A stretch of DNA of 51,939 nucleotides from Dehalococcoidia bacterium (GCA_030648205.1 JAUSIH010000099.1:1-51939), one strand, 5' to 3'. Positions 9,535-18,878 are shown, counted from the stretch's first letter. The notes: generated by a model not told the origin, from the sequence alone. Numbers and translations: made by a program.

Positions 9535-11214
9535 ATGCGCACGTACTCTGTGTTTCCACGGGTCAAAGGCCACTCCAGAGTCCTAGGCATAGCACTGTGC
9601 ACGAGCCTGATGCTCGCGGCGTGTGCTCCGGCGCAAGCGCCTGCTCCTCCTGCCCCCGCCGCATCGGCAGCGCCGAGCCTGCCGACGGTCCAGCCTTCGC
9701 CCACGGTCGAGCAGCCACGCTACGGTGGACTCCTGACTATCACAACCGTCGCCAATCCGGCGACCCTGGATGCGCAGCAAGAGCCATCGGCCAACACGAG
9801 TCTGGTAGTGGCGCCAGCTTATAATAATCTCTTGTATTACGATTCCACGACTGGATCGAAGATCGTGCCTGAGTTGGCGGAGCAGTGGAGTATGTCCAGC
9901 GATGGGCTGAGCTACACTTTCAAGCTGCGTAAAGGCATCAAGTTTCATGACGGCACACCCCTGACCGCTGACGATGTCGTTTTCAACTTGAATCGTATGA
10001 AGAGTCCACCGACGGGCACGTCCAGCACCGTGACGTTCTTGATGACCAGCGTGGACCGGATTGAGAGCGTGAGCGACGACTCTGTGCGGCTGGTCATGAA
10101 GGAGCCGTTCCCGCCGCTGCCATCCACACTTGTTACGGACTTCATGCCCATGTATTCCAAGGCCCAGGTCGAGAAAAGCGGCAACATGAAGACTACAGTC
10201 ATGGGGACTGGACCGTTCAAGCTTAAGTCCTACACACCGGGCGTCAGCCTGGAGTACGTGAAAAACCCTGATTATTGGCTGAAGGGCAAGCCATACCTTG
10301 ACGGCGTAACATTTCTGGTCATATCTGACAACGCAACTCGCCTGGCGGCGCTGAGGACGGGGCAAGCTAAGCTCAGTGGACGGGTCTTCGCCGCTCTCAA
10401 CCCGTCGCAAGTTGCCACGCTTAAGAAGGACATACCTAACGCGCGTTTCCTGCCGTCGGTGTCCATTCCGGGGCCCTGGTTTTTCATGAACTTGCGAAAA
10501 CCGCCTTTTCAGGATGCGCGAGTTCGCCAGGCCATTAACCTCGCCGTGGACAGACAGGCTGCCATCAAAATCATCGCGGAAGGAGAGGGCCGCCCCGGCA
10601 ACTTTTTCCCCTTCGACGGATGGGGCATACCATCTGGTGAGCTTCAAAACATGCCTGGCTATCGTCAGCCTAAGGACGAGGACACTGCTAGAGCCCGCAA
10701 GCTTCTCGCCGACGCTGGATATCCGAATGGCTTCAAGGTGCGAATACTCTCTCGCACTAACCAGTTGACGAAGAATGCGGCTACCTTCATGACGGACCAG
10801 CTATCCCGGATTGGTATCGACGCTACGGTGGACGTGCTGGAGGACGCGCTGTTTTGGGATAACGGAGGAAAAGCTCAGCATGAGGCGATGGTCTACACGC
10901 CAAATACGATCATCGCCGACCCTTTTGTCATGGGGCGGTTCTTCGCGCCCAAAGGGAACCTGAATTTCTCGGGGAATGACAGCGACCAGAAGCTTAACGA
11001 CCTTTGGAACAAACAACTTAAGACCTTGGACGAATCCGCACGCAAGGCCGTCATCGCTGATCTGGAACGCTACGTGTTGACGGAGTTGGTGCCTGCGGTG
11101 CCTCTGGTCTGGCCATCCACTTTCATAGCCGTGGCGCCTGAGGTGCGCGGATTCGTCCGCGGGGTAAACGACTTTTCGAACAATCGCCACCAGGAAACCT
11201 ACTTGGCCCAATAA
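9535..11214 (+). CDS. ABC transporter solute-binding lipoprotein, family 5 (peptide/opine/nickel type)
   Basis: Extracytoplasmic binding protein that captures a solute, typically an oligopeptide or related small molecule, for an ABC importer. The ATG at 9535 follows GGGAGGG at a proper distance; the frame open from 9505 has no such site. The first 30 residues form a lipoprotein signal ending in LMLAAC, then a Pro/Ala/Ser linker. The mature part has the SBP_bac_5 layout: GGLLTI near the start, WSMSSDGLSYTFKLRKGIKF, DVVFNLNRM, GTGPFKLKSYTPG, and VRQAINLAVDRQA. Length (559 aa) is normal. No permease or ATPase genes follow, so it is an orphan binding protein or uses a remote transporter. A hairpin after the stop may terminate or protect its mRNA. 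Confidence 0.92.
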   Translation: MRTYSVFPRVKGHSRVLGIALCTSLMLAACAPAQAPAPPAPAASAAPSLPTVQPSPTVEQPRYGGLLTITTVANPATLDAQQEPSANTSLVVAPAYNNLLYYDSTTGSKIVPELAEQWSMSSDGLSYTFKLRKGIKFHDGTPLTADDVVFNLNRMKSPPTGTSSTVTFLMTSVDRIESVSDDSVRLVMKEPFPPLPSTLVTDFMPMYSKAQVEKSGNMKTTVMGTGPFKLKSYTPGVSLEYVKNPDYWLKGKPYLDGVTFLVISDNATRLAALRTGQAKLSGRVFAALNPSQVATLKKDIPNARFLPSVSIPGPWFFMNLRKPPFQDARVRQAINLAVDRQAAIKIIAEGEGRPGNFFPFDGWGIPSGELQNMPGYRQPKDEDTARARKLLADAGYPNGFKVRILSRTNQLTKNAATFMTDQLSRIGIDATVDVLEDALFWDNGGKAQHEAMVYTPNTIIADPFVMGRFFAPKGNLNFSGNDSDQKLNDLWNKQLKTLDESARKAVIADLERYVLTELVPAVPLVWPSTFIAVAPEVRGFVRGVNDFSNNRHQETYLAQ

Positions 11215-11229
11215 ACCGTTCCGCGATCT

Positions 11230-11260
11230 GGCGCGCTCTCGCTCTGATCAATATGTGCGC
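11230..11260 (+). terminator. Strong hairpin after the solute-binding protein gene
   Basis: GGCGCGCTC (11230-11238) and GAGCGCGCC (11252-11260) form a perfect 9-bp stem with a 13-nt loop. No T-run follows, so it may be an mRNA-stabilising or partial-termination hairpin that keeps binding-protein expression above that of the next genes. Confidence 0.5.
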
Positions 11261-11342
11261 GGAGCGCGCCGGTGTCTGCCAGAGCTGACACATCGCTAGT
11301 GGGTCCGCATCTGTTCAACGTTGTCTCCAGAAAGGTGCCTTC

Positions 11343-12374
11343 ATGCCTACTCCCTTGACCTCCCGGGCATTGAACATACAGGGTGATCTTGAGGATGCAA
11401 TCGGGTACTGCTATGAGGCAGGCTGGACGGACGGCCTGCCGATCATCCCTCCCACGGAGGACAGGGTCGCACGGATGGTGGCTGGAACAGCGCGCCGACC
11501 CGACGAGATAATTGCCAGCGTGGAGCCAGCGCCCGGCGCGGCGACAGTTGAAAAGATTGCGATCAACGCAGTGATGGCCGGTTGCGGGCCGGAGCACCTT
11601 CCCGTCCTGATCGCCGCGGTGGCAGCCATGGCGGAGCCGGATTTCAATTTGGGGGGCATTCAGACAACGACTAACCCGGCGGGCGTGGCCCTCATTCTCA
11701 ATGGCCCGGTCCGTACGGCGCTGAACGTTAATTGTGGCAGAAACTGCATGGGGCCTGGCAGGCGTTCGAACGCGGTGCTGGGGCGCGCAGTGCGGTTGGT
11801 CATGACCAATATTGGCGGCGGACGGCCTCCGACGATAGATATGGCAAGCCACGGTTTCCCGGGCAAGTACACTTTCTGTTTCGGCGAGAACGAGGAGGAA
11901 AGCCCCTGGGAACCTTTTCACGTGGAAAGGGGCTTCAGTGACACGGACAGCACCGTGACCGTCTTGGGCGCGACAGGAACAACCAACTGTGGGATAGCCA
12001 ACTTCCTGACACTGGAGAACAAGCTGCTCATCATTGCGGAGGCGCTGAGCTTCCCCGCCACGAATGATATGAAGATCGGCAAAGGCAACCCGACCATCGT
12101 GGTCCCCACTTATCTCGCTCAAATGGCGAAGTCGGCCGGCATGAGCAAGGCCGAGGTCAAGGCGTTTCTTTACCAACATGCTGGAAGACGCCCGTCTCAG
12201 ATACCTGAAACCATCCGCCTTGAGCAAAGCACTATGATTGATGGAGTGATTAAGCCCTGCCTGATTCCTGACGATATCATCTTGCTGGTCGCGGGAGGCA
12301 GTGAGCCTAACCACGTGGCATACATACCTACGTTCGGAGATTCCCGATCCATCACCAAACGCATAGACATGTAG
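11343..12374 (+). CDS. Conserved protein of unknown function, Cys-rich core
   Basis: A 343-residue soluble protein that I do not recognise as a named enzyme. It has a conserved-looking opening (GWTDGLPIIPPTEDRV) that I have seen in uncharacterised proteins of soil and marine bacteria. It also has several cysteines in glycine-rich turns: MAGCGPEH, NVNCGRNCMGPG and TFCFGEN. These could bind metal or form a redox centre, but nothing proves it. There is no signal peptide or membrane segment. AGAAAGGTG precedes the ATG. Lying 128 nt after a solute-binding lipoprotein and 73 nt before an alpha/beta hydrolase on the same strand, it probably acts with them on an imported compound. Confidence 0.75.
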   Translation: MPTPLTSRALNIQGDLEDAIGYCYEAGWTDGLPIIPPTEDRVARMVAGTARRPDEIIASVEPAPGAATVEKIAINAVMAGCGPEHLPVLIAAVAAMAEPDFNLGGIQTTTNPAGVALILNGPVRTALNVNCGRNCMGPGRRSNAVLGRAVRLVMTNIGGGRPPTIDMASHGFPGKYTFCFGENEEESPWEPFHVERGFSDTDSTVTVLGATGTTNCGIANFLTLENKLLIIAEALSFPATNDMKIGKGNPTIVVPTYLAQMAKSAGMSKAEVKAFLYQHAGRRPSQIPETIRLEQSTMIDGVIKPCLIPDDIILLVAGGSEPNHVAYIPTFGDSRSITKRIDM

Positions 12375-12447
12375 TTGCTCCTGGCGCGGAAGGCAAACCT
12401 TACCGTTTGGGACAAGGCTGTCACACATACAAGAAAGGACTCAACGC

Positions 12448-13254
12448 ATGCCGTACGTCCAGCTTAGCGATGGCGCCAGGCTCTTCTACCAGGAGTGCGA
12501 TTTCACTGACCCCTGGCGGGTCACTCCCGCTGTCGTTCTTCATCACGGCAACGCCAAGAACCTGCGCATGTGGTACAGATGGATTCCCGTACTGGCGCGG
12601 ACGTACCGCGTCTTCGCGTTTGACGCGCGCGGGTTCGGGCAGTCGAGCGTGCCCGCGGACGGCAGCAGACTTACCCTGGAGCACTACTGCCAGGACCTGT
12701 TGGAGTTCCTGGACGCGTTGAAGCTGGATAAAGTGCACCTGATCGGCGAGTCAGTGGGCGGGACCATATCTCTGGATTTCGCGCTCCGGCACGGCGGACG
12801 CCTGTTGAGCGTCAGCGCCTGCGGTCCTCCCTACCGCTTCGACGACACCTATTATTCAAACGGCGCCGCGCTCATCCGACGGGAGGGAATACGCGCGTGG
12901 GTTTCAGAGAATATGGCGGGCCGACTGGACCCGGAATTCGCCAAGCCGGATTTCATCTCCTGGTATGCGGAGCAGATGATGGCCGCGCCGCCACTGGTGG
13001 TGGCCAGCATCCTTGAGAACGCCGCCGGGCTTGACCTGAGCGCACGGTTCGCACAGATTCGGGTGCCGACGCTCCTTATGAGCGCCGGGAAATTCGCCAA
13101 TCGTAGCTCTGATATTTACGAGCGTCTGCGAGACCTCATTCCGGGTGCGACGCTGGAGGTGTTTCCGGATGTCCGCGGATTTGTCCAGCACACGATTCCG
13201 GAAAGGTGCGCGGAGCGCTTTCTGGCGTTCGCCGCGCGTGTAGCAGCAACGTAG
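12448..13254 (+). CDS. Alpha/beta hydrolase
   Basis: A 268-residue alpha/beta-hydrolase fold enzyme. The oxyanion-hole HHGN is near residues 32-35, and FDARGFGQS follows. The nucleophile elbow GESVGG places the catalytic serine at 102, and QHTIPE near the C-terminus supplies the histidine. The acid is less clear: the strand that usually ends in a G-x-x-D turn reads MSAGKFANR, so the canonical aspartate seems absent or shifted. It may still hydrolyse esters or lactones, or be a non-hydrolytic relative. AAAGGA lies 7 nt upstream of the ATG. It is the last gene of the 9.5-13.3 kb set; a hairpin (TCACCCT ... AGGGTGA) in the following spacer could end the transcript. Confidence 0.88.
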   Translation: MPYVQLSDGARLFYQECDFTDPWRVTPAVVLHHGNAKNLRMWYRWIPVLARTYRVFAFDARGFGQSSVPADGSRLTLEHYCQDLLEFLDALKLDKVHLIGESVGGTISLDFALRHGGRLLSVSACGPPYRFDDTYYSNGAALIRREGIRAWVSENMAGRLDPEFAKPDFISWYAEQMMAAPPLVVASILENAAGLDLSARFAQIRVPTLLMSAGKFANRSSDIYERLRDLIPGATLEVFPDVRGFVQHTIPERCAERFLAFAARVAAT

Positions 13255-13386
13255 GGACGAGTGGACATTCTCCCGTAGTCACCCTGCGCCGCACGAGCGA
13301 CGTAGGGTGAGCGCGATGTGTGGCGGTCTACCGCCCAACGTCTGCTTATTGCCAGGACGCGTTGCAACCGGACGTTCTCGCTACAG

Positions 13387-13416
13387 TTGACAGGCGCCGC
13401 CGTTCTGCGCTACACT
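13387..13416 (+). promoter_or_regulatory. Promoter of glyA
   Basis: TTGACA (13387-13392), an 18-nt spacer and TACACT (13411-13416). The predicted start near 13423 gives a leader of about 130 nt, long enough to fold. Confidence 0.65.
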
Positions 13417-13466
13417 GTCCGTTGCTCTGCCGGAGCAGGGCTGTGGGCCCCTTGGACTGATCCATT

Positions 13467-13505
13467 CGGGAGCCTCACCGGACGGTGCACGGCTCCCGTT
13501 TCATT
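13467..13505 (+). terminator. Terminator-like hairpin inside the glyA leader (possible attenuator)
   Basis: CGGGAGCC (13467-13474) pairs perfectly with GGCTCCCG (13491-13498); the inner CACC/GGTG can extend the stem. TTTCATT follows. It lies between the promoter and the ribosome site of glyA, so it would stop transcription unless an alternative fold forms. I could not match the leader to the glycine, ZTP, THF or T-box consensus. Confidence 0.5.
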
Positions 13506-13553
13506 GTCAGATGGTGTACGAACGGCCATACGCGCCCGTCCAGGAGACGATGC

Positions 13554-14816
13554 ATGGGTGTGCTCGAGCAAGCTGATCCCGCGGTGGCTGAAGCCATCCG
13601 CCAGGAAGAAGAGCGGCAGCGCCGGAACATTGTCCTCATAGCGTCGGAGAACTACGCCAGCCGCGCCGTGCTGGAAGCGACCGGCTCGGTGATGACCAAC
13701 AAGTACGCCGAGGGCTATCCCGGACGGCGCTACTACGGGGGCTGCCAGTATGTGGACGTGGTGGAGCAGCTCGCCATTGACCGCGTGCTTCAGATTTACG
13801 GCGCCGAGCACGCCAACGTCCAGCCCCACAGCGGCGCTCAGGCCAACATGGCCGTGTACTTCTCCTTCCTCCAGCCGGGAGACACCGTGCTGGGGATGAG
13901 CCTGGCCCACGGCGGCCACCTGACCCACGGCAGCCCCGTCAACTTCTCCGGCCAGATGTACAAGTTCGTGGGCTACGGGGTCAACAAGGAGACCGAGCTT
14001 ATAGACTACGACGAGGTGGAGCGCCTGGCGAAGGAGCATCGCCCCAAGCTGATTGTGGCGGGCGCCAGCGCCTATCCCCGGGCCATTGATTTCGACAGGC
14101 TTCGGCGCGTCGCGGACATGGTGGGAGCAAAGCTGATGGTGGATATCGCCCACTACGCGGGCCTCATCGCCGCGGGGGTGTACCCCACCTGCATCCCGCA
14201 GTCGGACTACGTCACGTCCACCACCCACAAGACGTTGCGCGGCCCCCGTGGCGGCTTTGTGTTGTGCAAGAAGGCCTACGGGCCGGGCATTGACAAGGCC
14301 GTCTTCCCCGGCGTGCAGGGCGGGCCGCTCATGCACGTCATCGCCGCCAAGGCGGTCTGCTTCGGCGAGGCGCTGAAGCCGGAATTCAAGGCGTACCAGA
14401 CGCAGGTCGTCGCCAACGCGCGGGCGCTGGCGGCCGATCTGAGGCGCCTGGGACTGCGCGTCGTGTCCGGCGGAACGGACAGCCACATGGTCCTCGTGGA
14501 CCTGGGCAGCACGGGCGTCACGGGCAAGGTGGCGGAGGAAGCGCTGGACGCCTGCCGGATTACCGTCAACAAGAACGCCATACCCTTTGATCCGCGTCCG
14601 CCGCGGGTGGCGTCCGGCGTACGCCTTGGGACGCCCTCGGTGACCAGCCGCGGGATGAAGGAGCCGGAGATGCAGCAGATAGCCCGGCTCATCGGAAGGG
14701 TCCTACAGAGTCCGGAAGACGAGGCGGTGCGGCGCGCCGTCCGGGAAGAGGCGGAGAGCATCACCCGCCGCTTCCCCGTGCCGGGCCTGGAGCCTGCCCT
14801 TCAGCAGGCGCGGTAG
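13554..14816 (+). CDS. glyA: Serine hydroxymethyltransferase
   Basis: PLP enzyme that interconverts serine and glycine and loads one-carbon units on tetrahydrofolate. The ATG at 13554 is chosen because AGGAG (13542-13546) lies 7 nt upstream; a frame from 13485 would run through the leader hairpin. The 420-aa product has normal length. PLP-lysine is Lys226 in [12 protein letters not shown], and the SENYAS and [10 protein letters not shown] motifs of the folate and active site are intact. It is preceded by its own promoter and an attenuator-like hairpin, and followed 90 nt later by the rpsF operon with a separate promoter. Glycine made here connects to the hom-thrC pathway genes downstream only loosely. 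Confidence 0.98.
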   Translation: MGVLEQADPAVAEAIRQEEERQRRNIVLIASENYASRAVLEATGSVMTNKYAEGYPGRRYYGGCQYVDVVEQLAIDRVLQIYGAEHANVQPHSGAQANMAVYFSFLQPGDTVLGMSLAHGGHLTHGSPVNFSGQMYKFVGYGVNKETELIDYDEVERLAKEHRPKLIVAGASAYPRAIDFDRLRRVADMVGAKLMVDIAHYAGLIAAGVYPTCIPQSDYVTSTTHKTLRGPRGGFVLCKKAYGPGIDKAVFPGVQGGPLMHVIAAKAVCFGEALKPEFKAYQTQVVANARALAADLRRLGLRVVSGGTDSHMVLVDLGSTGVTGKVAEEALDACRITVNKNAIPFDPRPPRVASGVRLGTPSVTSRGMKEPEMQQIARLIGRVLQSPEDEAVRRAVREEAESITRRFPVPGLEPALQQAR

Positions 14817-14833
14817 CTTGCCCTGAGACGGGA

Positions 14834-14842
14834 TGCTATAAT
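14834..14842 (+). promoter_or_regulatory. Extended -10 promoter of rpsF-ssb-rpsR
   Basis: TGC TATAAT, a consensus -10 with extension, 64 nt before the rpsF GTG start. The leader (about 14849-14905) is where ribosomal S6:S18 feedback elements occur in many bacteria; I could not identify the motif with certainty. Confidence 0.65.
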
Positions 14843-14905
14843 AATTCCCTCATGACAATGGACATAAAAAGCGTTAGGACGGTTGGAGACCACGGAGGAT
14901 ATACA

Positions 14906-15193
14906 GTGCAGGATTACGAGCTGGTAATGATCCTCAATCCCGGTGTGCCTGATGAGCAGGTGCCCGAGGCGGTGGAGAAGGTGACCAAGCTGGTCACGGA
15001 CAAGGGCGGCACGGTCACGGAGGTCAAGCAGTGGGGACGCCGCAGGCTGGCGTACCCCATCAATCACCTCAAAGAGGGCCTCTACGTTCAGGCCAACCTG
15101 AAGATGGAGCCCAAAGTGGCGACCCAACTCCAGGGCCACCTCCGTGTCAATGAAGAGGTCATGCGGCATCTGCTGGTCCGGGTGGAGCAGTAG
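14906..15193 (+). CDS. rpsF: 30S ribosomal protein S6
   Basis: Small-subunit protein that binds the central domain of 16S rRNA as a pair with S18. The GTG at 14906 is preferred over the upstream in-frame ATG at 14852: GGAGG (14894-14898) sits 7 nt before it, the protein then begins VQDYELVMI as S6 proteins do, and the 95-residue length is typical. WGRRRLAYPI and the KEGLYV stretch are S6 hallmarks. It is first in the classical rpsF-ssb-rpsR order, with 56 nt before ssb. Confidence 0.96.
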   Translation: MQDYELVMILNPGVPDEQVPEAVEKVTKLVTDKGGTVTEVKQWGRRRLAYPINHLKEGLYVQANLKMEPKVATQLQGHLRVNEEVMRHLLVRVEQ

Positions 15194-15249
15194 GCCGGGC
15201 GACGCTTCCCGCGTGAGGCGGACGTGCGGACGGTAAAGGAGTCGCTCTC

Positions 15250-15669
15250 ATGGCAGGATTGAACAAGGTCATGGTCATCGGCAACGTGGGCACGGACCCG
15301 GAGATGCGGTACACTCCGAACGGCAAGCCCGTGACGACCTTTCGCCTGGCGGCCAGCCGCACGTACACGACCGCGGCCGGAGAGCGCAAGCAGGAAACGG
15401 AGTGGTTCACGATCGTCACGTGGAACCAGCTCGCCGAACAGTGCAATCAGTTCCTGGCGAAGGGGCGGAGGGCGTATGTGGAAGGGCGGCTTCAGAGCCG
15501 GACATTTGAAGGCTCCGACGGCCAGCCCCGCTTCCGGATCGAGATAGTCGCTAACCAGGTGCTTTTCCTGGACCGCCCGCAGGCCGCCCCGACGGGTGCG
15601 GGTGAAGAAGCCGTCGAGGGTGAACATCCGGAAGGTCAGACCGTGGAGCCGGACGACCTGCCCTTTTAG
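15250..15669 (+). CDS. ssb: Single-stranded DNA-binding protein
   Basis: Protects single-stranded DNA in replication, repair and recombination. The N-terminal 110 residues form the OB fold: NKVMVIGNVGTDPEMRYTPNG, then TEWFTIVTWNQLAE and VEGRLQSRTF. The acidic C-terminal tip EPDDLPF matches the partner-binding tail (DDIPF type). The linker is short, so the 139-residue protein is on the small side. AAAGGAG lies 8 nt before the ATG. It is co-transcribed with rpsF and rpsR. Confidence 0.97.
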   Translation: MAGLNKVMVIGNVGTDPEMRYTPNGKPVTTFRLAASRTYTTAAGERKQETEWFTIVTWNQLAEQCNQFLAKGRRAYVEGRLQSRTFEGSDGQPRFRIEIVANQVLFLDRPQAAPTGAGEEAVEGEHPEGQTVEPDDLPF

Positions 15670-15705
15670 TGCAATATTGTCTCTGGCGCATCAAAGGAGA
15701 TAGCC

Positions 15706-16173
15706 TTGAACACATCGTCAACTCAACCTGAATCCCCGGCGCCCCAGCAGACTCCGGCGGCGCAGCAGCAACCGGCGGCGACGCCCGGTCCCGCGCCCGC
15801 CCCGGGCGTAGGCGCCCCCCCCAGGCCAGGTGGCTTTGGGCCGCGTCCCGCGGGAAGCCGGCCGCCTTACGGTCGAAGGCCCGCCCCCGGCGGCGAGCGA
15901 CGTCCGGGGGGCGGCGGCGGGCGGCGCTTCTTCGCCCGCAGGAAGGTCTGCGCCTTTTGCGTGGACCACATCAAAGCTATCGATTATAAGGACGCGGGCA
16001 AGCTGCGCCGGTTCATCTCGGACCGGGGGAAGATTGAGCCGCGCCGGAAAACAGGCAATTGCGCCAAGCACCAGCGCCTTCTCGCCGTCGCCCTCAAGAG
16101 GGCAAGGCATCTGGCCCTTTTGCCTTACACGCCGGAACATATCCACAGTATGAGCGGAGCGGGCACGGCCTAG
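15706..16173 (+). CDS. rpsR: 30S ribosomal protein S18 with a long Pro/Gly-rich N-terminal extension
   Basis: Ribosomal S18, partner of S6. The start is a TTG at 15706, with AAAGGAG at a proper distance; there is no ATG alternative before the conserved core. The S18 core begins near residue 75 ([10 protein letters not shown]) and runs to LALLPYT, with the [14 protein letters not shown] and [11 protein letters not shown] motifs intact. About 74 residues of Pro, Ala, Gln, Gly and Arg precede it, roughly doubling the usual 75-90 residues. Such low-complexity extensions also occur on GyrA here. The CxxC in the core is as in many zinc-type S18 proteins. Confidence 0.95.
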   Translation: MNTSSTQPESPAPQQTPAAQQQPAATPGPAPAPGVGAPPRPGGFGPRPAGSRPPYGRRPAPGGERRPGGGGGRRFFARRKVCAFCVDHIKAIDYKDAGKLRRFISDRGKIEPRRKTGNCAKHQRLLAVALKRARHLALLPYTPEHIHSMSGAGTA

Positions 16174-16218
16174 AGTCGCCCCTGCCAGGCTCCGTCTAGC
16201 AAGGCGTACAGACTCGAT

Positions 16219-17574
16219 ATGAGCACTAAGAAGCCCGGAAAGGCCAGCCCGTCCCCCCAGCCGCCTGTCAGCCGCGGGCAGGCGGGCCGCTGGCGTAAGC
16301 AGCAGAAGCTGCAGCGCACCACCGTCATCGCCGGTGTGGTGGCCATCCTGCTTATTTTGGCTATCCCCGTCTACGGCTATTTGGAGACGGTGGTCTTCCC
16401 GTTCAACGAGACGATCGTCAAGGTGAACGACAAGGTGTTCACTATGAACGATTACGTGCGCACGCTTCGCCTTTTCAAGACCGGCTCGGATATCAGCGGC
16501 CAGCAGCTCAACCTGGGCATCGTTCCGTTTGAGGTACTGCAAATCCTGGAAGACAACGAGATTCTCCGGCAGGCAGCCCCGCGCGTGGGCTTGCAGGTCA
16601 CCGATCAGGAGATAGACCAGGAGCTACGCAAGCGGGTGCTGCCCCAGGACGCCAAGGCCCAGCCCTCCCCGGTGGAGCTTGAACGGGAGTTCAAGGAGGG
16701 CTACGCCCAGCGCCTGAGCCTGCTGAAGCTGTCTGACGCCGAGTACCGGGACGTCGTCCGGGCGGACCTGCTCCGCGAGAAGGTCAGGGACATGCTGGGC
16801 GTGCAATTGCCCACGGTGACGCGTCAAGCTCGCTTGGATATGGTTCTTACCTCCAATGAGAGGCTCAGCCAGGTCCAGACCGAGTTGCAAAAAGGAACGG
16901 ACTTCAAGCTCATCTCCAAGCAGCTCTCCACCGACCCAGACCTTCAGGACAGCGAAGGCGACTACGGGTGGACGCCTGTCGGTGTCACTCCCGAGATGGA
17001 CGATGACGTTTTTGGACTGCAGCCGGGCAACATCAGCGCGCCCATAGAGGCCAAGGACGGCTTCTACATCCTCAAGACTGTAGAGCGCACCGGCGACCGC
17101 GTCCATATCCTGGCCATGAAAGTGGCGGACAAGGACAAGGCGCAGGATGCTCTGTCCAAGTACCGGCAGGCCAGCGAAGACTTCGCCGTGGCTTTTAATG
17201 AGTTCAATGCCGACCCTGACCTGAAGGCCAAGAACGGCGACCTGGGATTCGTCGAGAAGGGCTATCAGGGCGGTCTCTTTGACGAGGCGCTCTTCGGCCT
17301 GCCCATCGGTAAAATAAGCGATCCCATGGGCGCGGCGCAGGGCATCTATTTTATTCGGGTCGTGGAGCGGGCCGAGGCGCGGCGGATAGACGACAAGCGC
17401 CGAGACGTACTGAAGACCAAGGCGCTGGAAAAGTGGCTCCAAGATGAGCGCAAGAACAACAAGGTGGAGCGCTTCTTCAACGACCGTCGGTACTCCTGGG
17501 CCGTTGACCAGATCACCAAGGAGTTGCGGAGCAGTCCACCACCCCAGCCCCGCCAGGGGCAAGGGTCTCAGTGA
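16219..17574 (+). CDS. Membrane-anchored PpiC/SurA-type peptidyl-prolyl isomerase (foldase)
   Basis: A 451-residue protein predicted to assist folding of exported proteins outside the membrane. The Lys/Arg-rich N-terminus is cytosolic; a hydrophobic helix at about 35-53 anchors it. A SurA-N-like helical region follows (about 65-200), then two consecutive rotamase domains. The first is about residues 205-290, with SEGDYGWTPVG and GFYILKTVER. The second is about 291-385, with KNGDLGFVEKG and GIYFIRVVER. The matching D-G-x-x-G-(F/W) and E-R patterns show both are PpiC type. It ends in a Pro/Gln-rich tail. Its stop overlaps the hom GTG start by four bases (GTGA), so the two are translationally coupled. 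Confidence 0.9.
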   Translation: MSTKKPGKASPSPQPPVSRGQAGRWRKQQKLQRTTVIAGVVAILLILAIPVYGYLETVVFPFNETIVKVNDKVFTMNDYVRTLRLFKTGSDISGQQLNLGIVPFEVLQILEDNEILRQAAPRVGLQVTDQEIDQELRKRVLPQDAKAQPSPVELEREFKEGYAQRLSLLKLSDAEYRDVVRADLLREKVRDMLGVQLPTVTRQARLDMVLTSNERLSQVQTELQKGTDFKLISKQLSTDPDLQDSEGDYGWTPVGVTPEMDDDVFGLQPGNISAPIEAKDGFYILKTVERTGDRVHILAMKVADKDKAQDALSKYRQASEDFAVAFNEFNADPDLKAKNGDLGFVEKGYQGGLFDEALFGLPIGKISDPMGAAQGIYFIRVVERAEARRIDDKRRDVLKTKALEKWLQDERKNNKVERFFNDRRYSWAVDQITKELRSSPPPQPRQGQGSQ

Positions 17575-18866
17575 GCAAGAAGGATGAGCTTGGTGTCGGC
17601 CTGCTTGGGCTGGGTGTTGTCGGCGGCGGCGTAGCCGAAGTCCTCAGCCAGAAGGCCGATCTTTTCGCCCGCCAGGCTGGCTGCGTTCCTCTCCTGCGCC
17701 ACGTCCTGGTGCGCGACCCCGCCAAGCGGCGCTCCGCGGAAGTCCCCGCCTCCCTACTCACCACCGACCCCCGCGCCATTTTGGACGACCCGGACGTGCG
17801 CCTTGTCATTGAGGTCATGGGCGGCGAGAACCCCGCCGTTGACTACATCCGCGAGGCGCTGCAAAAGGGCAAGGCCGTGGTCACCGCCAACAAGGAGGTC
17901 ATGGCCAAGCATGGGCCGGAGCTTCTCGCACTGGCGGACAAGCGCGGCGTGGACCTGCTGTTTGAGGCGAGCGTCGGCGGCGGCATCCCGCTCATCGCTC
18001 CCTTCCAACGCGACCTCATCGCCAACCGCGTCACGGCTGTCCACGCCATCATCAACGGCACGACCAATTACATCCTGACGCGGATGGCCGTCGAGGGCCT
18101 GGAGTTCGGCGCGGCCCTGCGCCAGGCCCAGGACCTGGGCTACGCGGAGCCGGACCCGGACAACGACATCAGCGGCCGCGACGCGGCCTACAAGATCGCC
18201 ATCCTCGCCTCCCTTGCCTTCCGCGCCGTGGTCCACGCCTCGGATGTTCACTACGAGGGCATAGGCCGCCTGGCGCCCCGCGACTTCCGCTACGCGCGGG
18301 AGCTGGGCTACACCATCAAGCTGCTTGCCATCGCCAAGGAGGAGGACGGCGTGGTCCATGCGCGGGTCCATCCCGCCTTCGTGCCCGACCACTGGCTTCT
18401 GGCCAAGGTGGACGGCGTCTTCAACGCTGTGCAGGTGGACGGCGACCTGGTAGGCCGGTTGCTGTTCTACGGCCAGGGCGCAGGCGCAAGGCCAACCACC
18501 AGCGCCATTCTGGCCAACGTGATGGAGGCGGCGCGCAACATCACGGAGGGCAGGCGGAACGCCCGCCTGCGGCTGGACGCGCGGAAGAGCATCAAGCCCT
18601 TTGACGCCATTGAAACCGGATACTACTTGCGGATATGGGTTCCGGACCGGCCGGGCATTCTGGCCCAAATAGCGCGGGTGCTGGGCGACAGGCAGATCAG
18701 CATCGCCTCCGTCATTCAGAAGGAGGCCGACCCGTCCAACCAGTCGGCGGAGCTGGTCATCATGACCCACACGGCGCGGGAGGCCGACATGCAGGGCGCC
18801 CTGTGCGAGCTGGAGCGGCACTCAGCGGTGACTCAGGTCGGTAATTTCGTACGGGTTGAGGCCTAG
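17571..18866 (+). CDS. hom: Homoserine dehydrogenase with ACT domain
   Basis: Reduces aspartate semialdehyde to homoserine, the branch point to threonine and methionine. The 431-residue protein has an N-terminal Rossmann fold with GLGVVGGG at residues 13-20. The catalytic domain contains [23 protein letters not shown] and [11 protein letters not shown], and a C-terminal ACT domain starts near 345 ([19 protein letters not shown]). The ACT domain implies feedback control by threonine. GTG start overlapping the foldase stop. An 8-bp hairpin lies between it and thrC. Confidence 0.97.
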   Translation: MSKKDELGVGLLGLGVVGGGVAEVLSQKADLFARQAGCVPLLRHVLVRDPAKRRSAEVPASLLTTDPRAILDDPDVRLVIEVMGGENPAVDYIREALQKGKAVVTANKEVMAKHGPELLALADKRGVDLLFEASVGGGIPLIAPFQRDLIANRVTAVHAIINGTTNYILTRMAVEGLEFGAALRQAQDLGYAEPDPDNDISGRDAAYKIAILASLAFRAVVHASDVHYEGIGRLAPRDFRYARELGYTIKLLAIAKEEDGVVHARVHPAFVPDHWLLAKVDGVFNAVQVDGDLVGRLLFYGQGAGARPTTSAILANVMEAARNITEGRRNARLRLDARKSIKPFDAIETGYYLRIWVPDRPGILAQIARVLGDRQISIASVIQKEADPSNQSAELVIMTHTAREADMQGALCELERHSAVTQVGNFVRVEA

Positions 18867-18878
18867 GCGCACGCGCGC

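Noticed and set aside
11343-12374. Selenocysteine in the Cys-rich unknown protein
   Set aside because: The frame has no internal TGA and ends normally in TAG; no UGSC-type motif follows.
13423-13553. Known riboswitch (glycine, ZTP, THF, T-box) in the glyA leader
   Set aside because: None of the conserved core sequences could be found; only the terminator-like hairpin is supported.
14852-14905. ATG start of S6 at 14852
   Set aside because: No ribosome site; the GTG at 14906 has GGAGG at 7 nt and yields the normal S6 N-terminus.
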